8,531 nt of DNA, taken from contig CANPWF010000067.1 in assembly GCA_947581885.1 (NCBI GenBank), positions 1 to 8,531 on the forward strand, read 5' to 3'. The notes below the pieces were generated by a model, which was not told the origin of the DNA, did not search any database, and worked only from the letters and a program-made list of their open reading frames with translations. The DNA comes from an uncultured Clostridia bacterium. GTDB taxonomy: Bacteria > Bacillota > Clostridia > Christensenellales > Borkfalkiaceae. Below, in pieces: positions 7,320 to 8,531 of this stretch. The position numbers and the translations under genes are program-made. Numbering within the stretch: position 1 is the first letter of the stretch; each line of letters opens with the position of its first letter.

Positions 7320-8342
7320 ATGGCAAACGTAAAAGTTGCAATCAACGGCTTCGGGCGGATCGGCCGTCTCGCATTCCGCCAGATGTTCGGCGCGAAGGGT
7401 TATGAGATCGTTGCGATCAACGATCTTACCACGCCCACCATGCTTGCGCATCTTCTGAAGTACGACAGTGCGCAGGGCAGGTACGCGCTCGCGGACAAAG
7501 TCTCTGCAAACGACGAAGAGAGAACGCTCACCGTTGACGGCAAGACCATCAAGATTTACGAGGAAAAAGAGGCGAAGAACCTTCCTTGGGGGGAACTCGA
7601 CGTAGACGTTGTGCTCGAATGCACGGGCTTCTACACCAAGAAAGACAAGGCGCAGGCGCATATCGACGCAGGCGCGAAGAAAGTCGTCATCTCCGCTCCC
7701 GCGGGCAACGACCTTCCCACCATCGTGTTCGGGGTCAACGAAAAGACGTTGAAGCATGAGGATACCATCATCTCCGCCGCTTCCTGCACGACCAACTGCC
7801 TCGCTCCCATGGCGAACGCCCTCAACAAGGCGTATCCCATCGTCTCCGGCATCATGACCACCGTCCACGCCTACACGGGCGACCAGATGGTGCTCGACGG
7901 TCCTCATCGCAAGGGCGACCTCAGAAGAGCTCGCGCCGCGGCGGTGAACATCGTTCCCAACTCCACGGGTGCCGCGAAGGCGATCGGGCTCGTCATCCCC
8001 GCCCTCAACGGCAAGCTCATCGGTTCCGCACAGCGCGTTCCCGTTCCCACCGGCTCCACGACCATCCTCGTCGCCGTCGTCAAGGGGAAGGATGTCACGA
8101 AGGAGAGCATCAACGCGGCGATGAAGGCGGCGGCTTCCAAGTCCTTCGGCTACACCGAAGAACAGCTCGTCTCCTCCGATGTCATCGGCATCACCTACGG
8201 CTCCCTCTTCGACGCGACCCAGACGATGGTCACCAAGATCGACGACGATACCTATCAGGTGCAGGTCGTCGCTTGGTACGACAACGAGAACAGCTACACC
8301 TCGCAGATGGTCCGCACCATCAAGTACTTCGCCGAGCTGTAA
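7320..8342 (+). CDS. gap: Glyceraldehyde-3-phosphate dehydrogenase, type I, NAD-dependent
   Basis: This cytosolic glycolytic enzyme converts glyceraldehyde-3-phosphate, NAD+ and phosphate to 1,3-bisphosphoglycerate and NADH, and acts as a homotetramer. The 340 residues match the family length (about 335-340). The N-terminal Rossmann domain opens with NGFGRIGR (9-16), with D35 after strand 2 (AINDL), the position that favours NAD. The catalytic motif SCTTNC places the active-site cysteine at 156, and His183 in HAYTGDQ is its partner. R239 in QRVPVPTGS fits the phosphate-binding arginine, and the C-terminal WYDNENSY is diagnostic. The segment after DQ reads LDGPHRKGD, with Gly where Bacillus-type GapA has Leu in DLPHK; this is a form I associate with clostridial enzymes. 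It is monocistronic, with its own promoter and terminator; no pgk or tpi follows in the window. Glycolytic direction is inferred from D35 and the promoter strength. Confidence 0.98.
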   Translation: MANVKVAINGFGRIGRLAFRQMFGAKGYEIVAINDLTTPTMLAHLLKYDSAQGRYALADKVSANDEERTLTVDGKTIKIYEEKEAKNLPWGELDVDVVLECTGFYTKKDKAQAHIDAGAKKVVISAPAGNDLPTIVFGVNEKTLKHEDTIISAASCTTNCLAPMANALNKAYPIVSGIMTTVHAYTGDQMVLDGPHRKGDLRRARAAAVNIVPNSTGAAKAIGLVIPALNGKLIGSAQRVPVPTGSTTILVAVVKGKDVTKESINAAMKAAASKSFGYTEEQLVSSDVIGITYGSLFDATQTMVTKIDDDTYQVQVVAWYDNENSYTSQMVRTIKYFAEL

Positions 8343-8394
8343 TCGGGAATCTTTGAGGCGGCAAACATCCTTGCATGATCCGATAAGAACACTG

Positions 8395-8423
8395 CGCCCT
8401 CCCTTCACGGGAGGGCGTTTTTT
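8395..8423 (+). terminator. Intrinsic terminator of gap
   Basis: The perfect 9-bp stem CGCCCTCCC (8395-8403) / GGGAGGGCG (8409-8417) with loop TTCAC is followed by six T (8418-8423). It lies 52 nt after the stop codon. Confidence 0.95.
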
Positions 8424-8429
8424 GATGGA

Positions 8430-8460
8430 AGAGAGTGCGGGGCGCGTACTCCGCCTCTCT
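8430..8460. repeat. Inverted repeat just after the gap terminator
   Basis: AGAGAG plus GCGG (8430-8435, 8437-8440) pairs with CCGC plus CTCTCT (8451-8454, 8455-8460), giving 10 bp with one bulged T at 8436 and a 10-nt loop. There is no T run, so it is not a terminator on this strand. It is probably part of the same structured intergenic block as the next repeat. Confidence 0.5.
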
Positions 8461-8478
8461 CGGCTCCCCCTCGAGGGA

Positions 8479-8530
8479 CGCAGAACGCACCATGAGCATC
8501 AGTCCGGTGGACTGTGCGAGGCGTTCTGCG
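8479..8530. repeat. Nested palindrome, probable dispersed intergenic repeat (may extend past the window)
   Basis: The outer arms CGCAGAACGC (8479-8488) and GCGTTCTGCG (8521-8530) are perfect complements. Inside them CAGTCC (8500-8505) and GGACTG (8509-8514) form a second stem with loop GGT, extended by GCA/TGC past a single bulged T at 8499. A CCCTCGAGGG palindrome (8468-8477) adjoins the left arm. Two nested stems of this quality in 52 nt are unlikely by chance and resemble REP/MITE-like intergenic elements or a structured RNA. No protein frame is supported here. The right boundary cannot be set because the window ends one base later. Confidence 0.6.
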
Positions 8531-8531
8531 A

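Noticed and set aside
7122..8408. A 428-codon minus-strand open frame opposite gap.
   Set aside because: It runs through the gap promoter and both terminators and is explained by codon bias of the highly conserved gap gene.

Overview
The window reads as chromosomal DNA of a GC-rich, low-motility-type Firmicute, most likely a gut Clostridia member (inference). The reasons are near-consensus sigma-A promoters (TTGACA/CATAAT and TTGACG/TATAAT), strong GGAGG-type ribosome binding sites, intrinsic hairpin-plus-T terminators after each unit, a KtrAB potassium system, a clostridial-style glycolytic GAPDH, and a very large lipoprotein built from InlB-like and BspA-like repeats. Codons strongly prefer C or G in the third position, while the intergenic regions are clearly more AT-rich. 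No species can be named from the sequence alone.

All four genes lie on the + strand in three transcription units. (1) Positions 1-1381: the 3' half of ktrB (5' end outside the window) and complete ktrA, 10 nt apart, form an operon that ends at a terminator at 1418-1459. Together they make a gated K+ uptake channel: KtrB is the membrane pore and KtrA the cytosolic nucleotide-binding gating ring. (2) Positions 1539-7174: a well-formed promoter, a leader of about 90 nt with two competing hairpins, one 5.5-kb gene for an 1824-residue secreted lipoprotein, and a terminator directly after the stop codon. The protein has a lipobox, two InlB B-repeat-like modules, a long beta-rich middle with a recurring LDGxG motif, about five BspA-type leucine-rich repeats, and an unrecognised beta-rich C-terminal third. 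It has no sortase signal or C-terminal membrane anchor. (3) Positions 7234-8423: a monocistronic gap gene (glyceraldehyde-3-phosphate dehydrogenase) with an extended -10 promoter and a perfect 9-bp terminator.

The last 108 bases (8424-8531) hold no gene but are dense in inverted repeats. They look like the start of a dispersed palindromic intergenic element cut by the window edge. Apart from the ktr pair, the units are not functionally linked. The most novel content is the repeat architecture of the giant lipoprotein; I see no defence system, mobile-element gene, CRISPR array, tRNA or rRNA.
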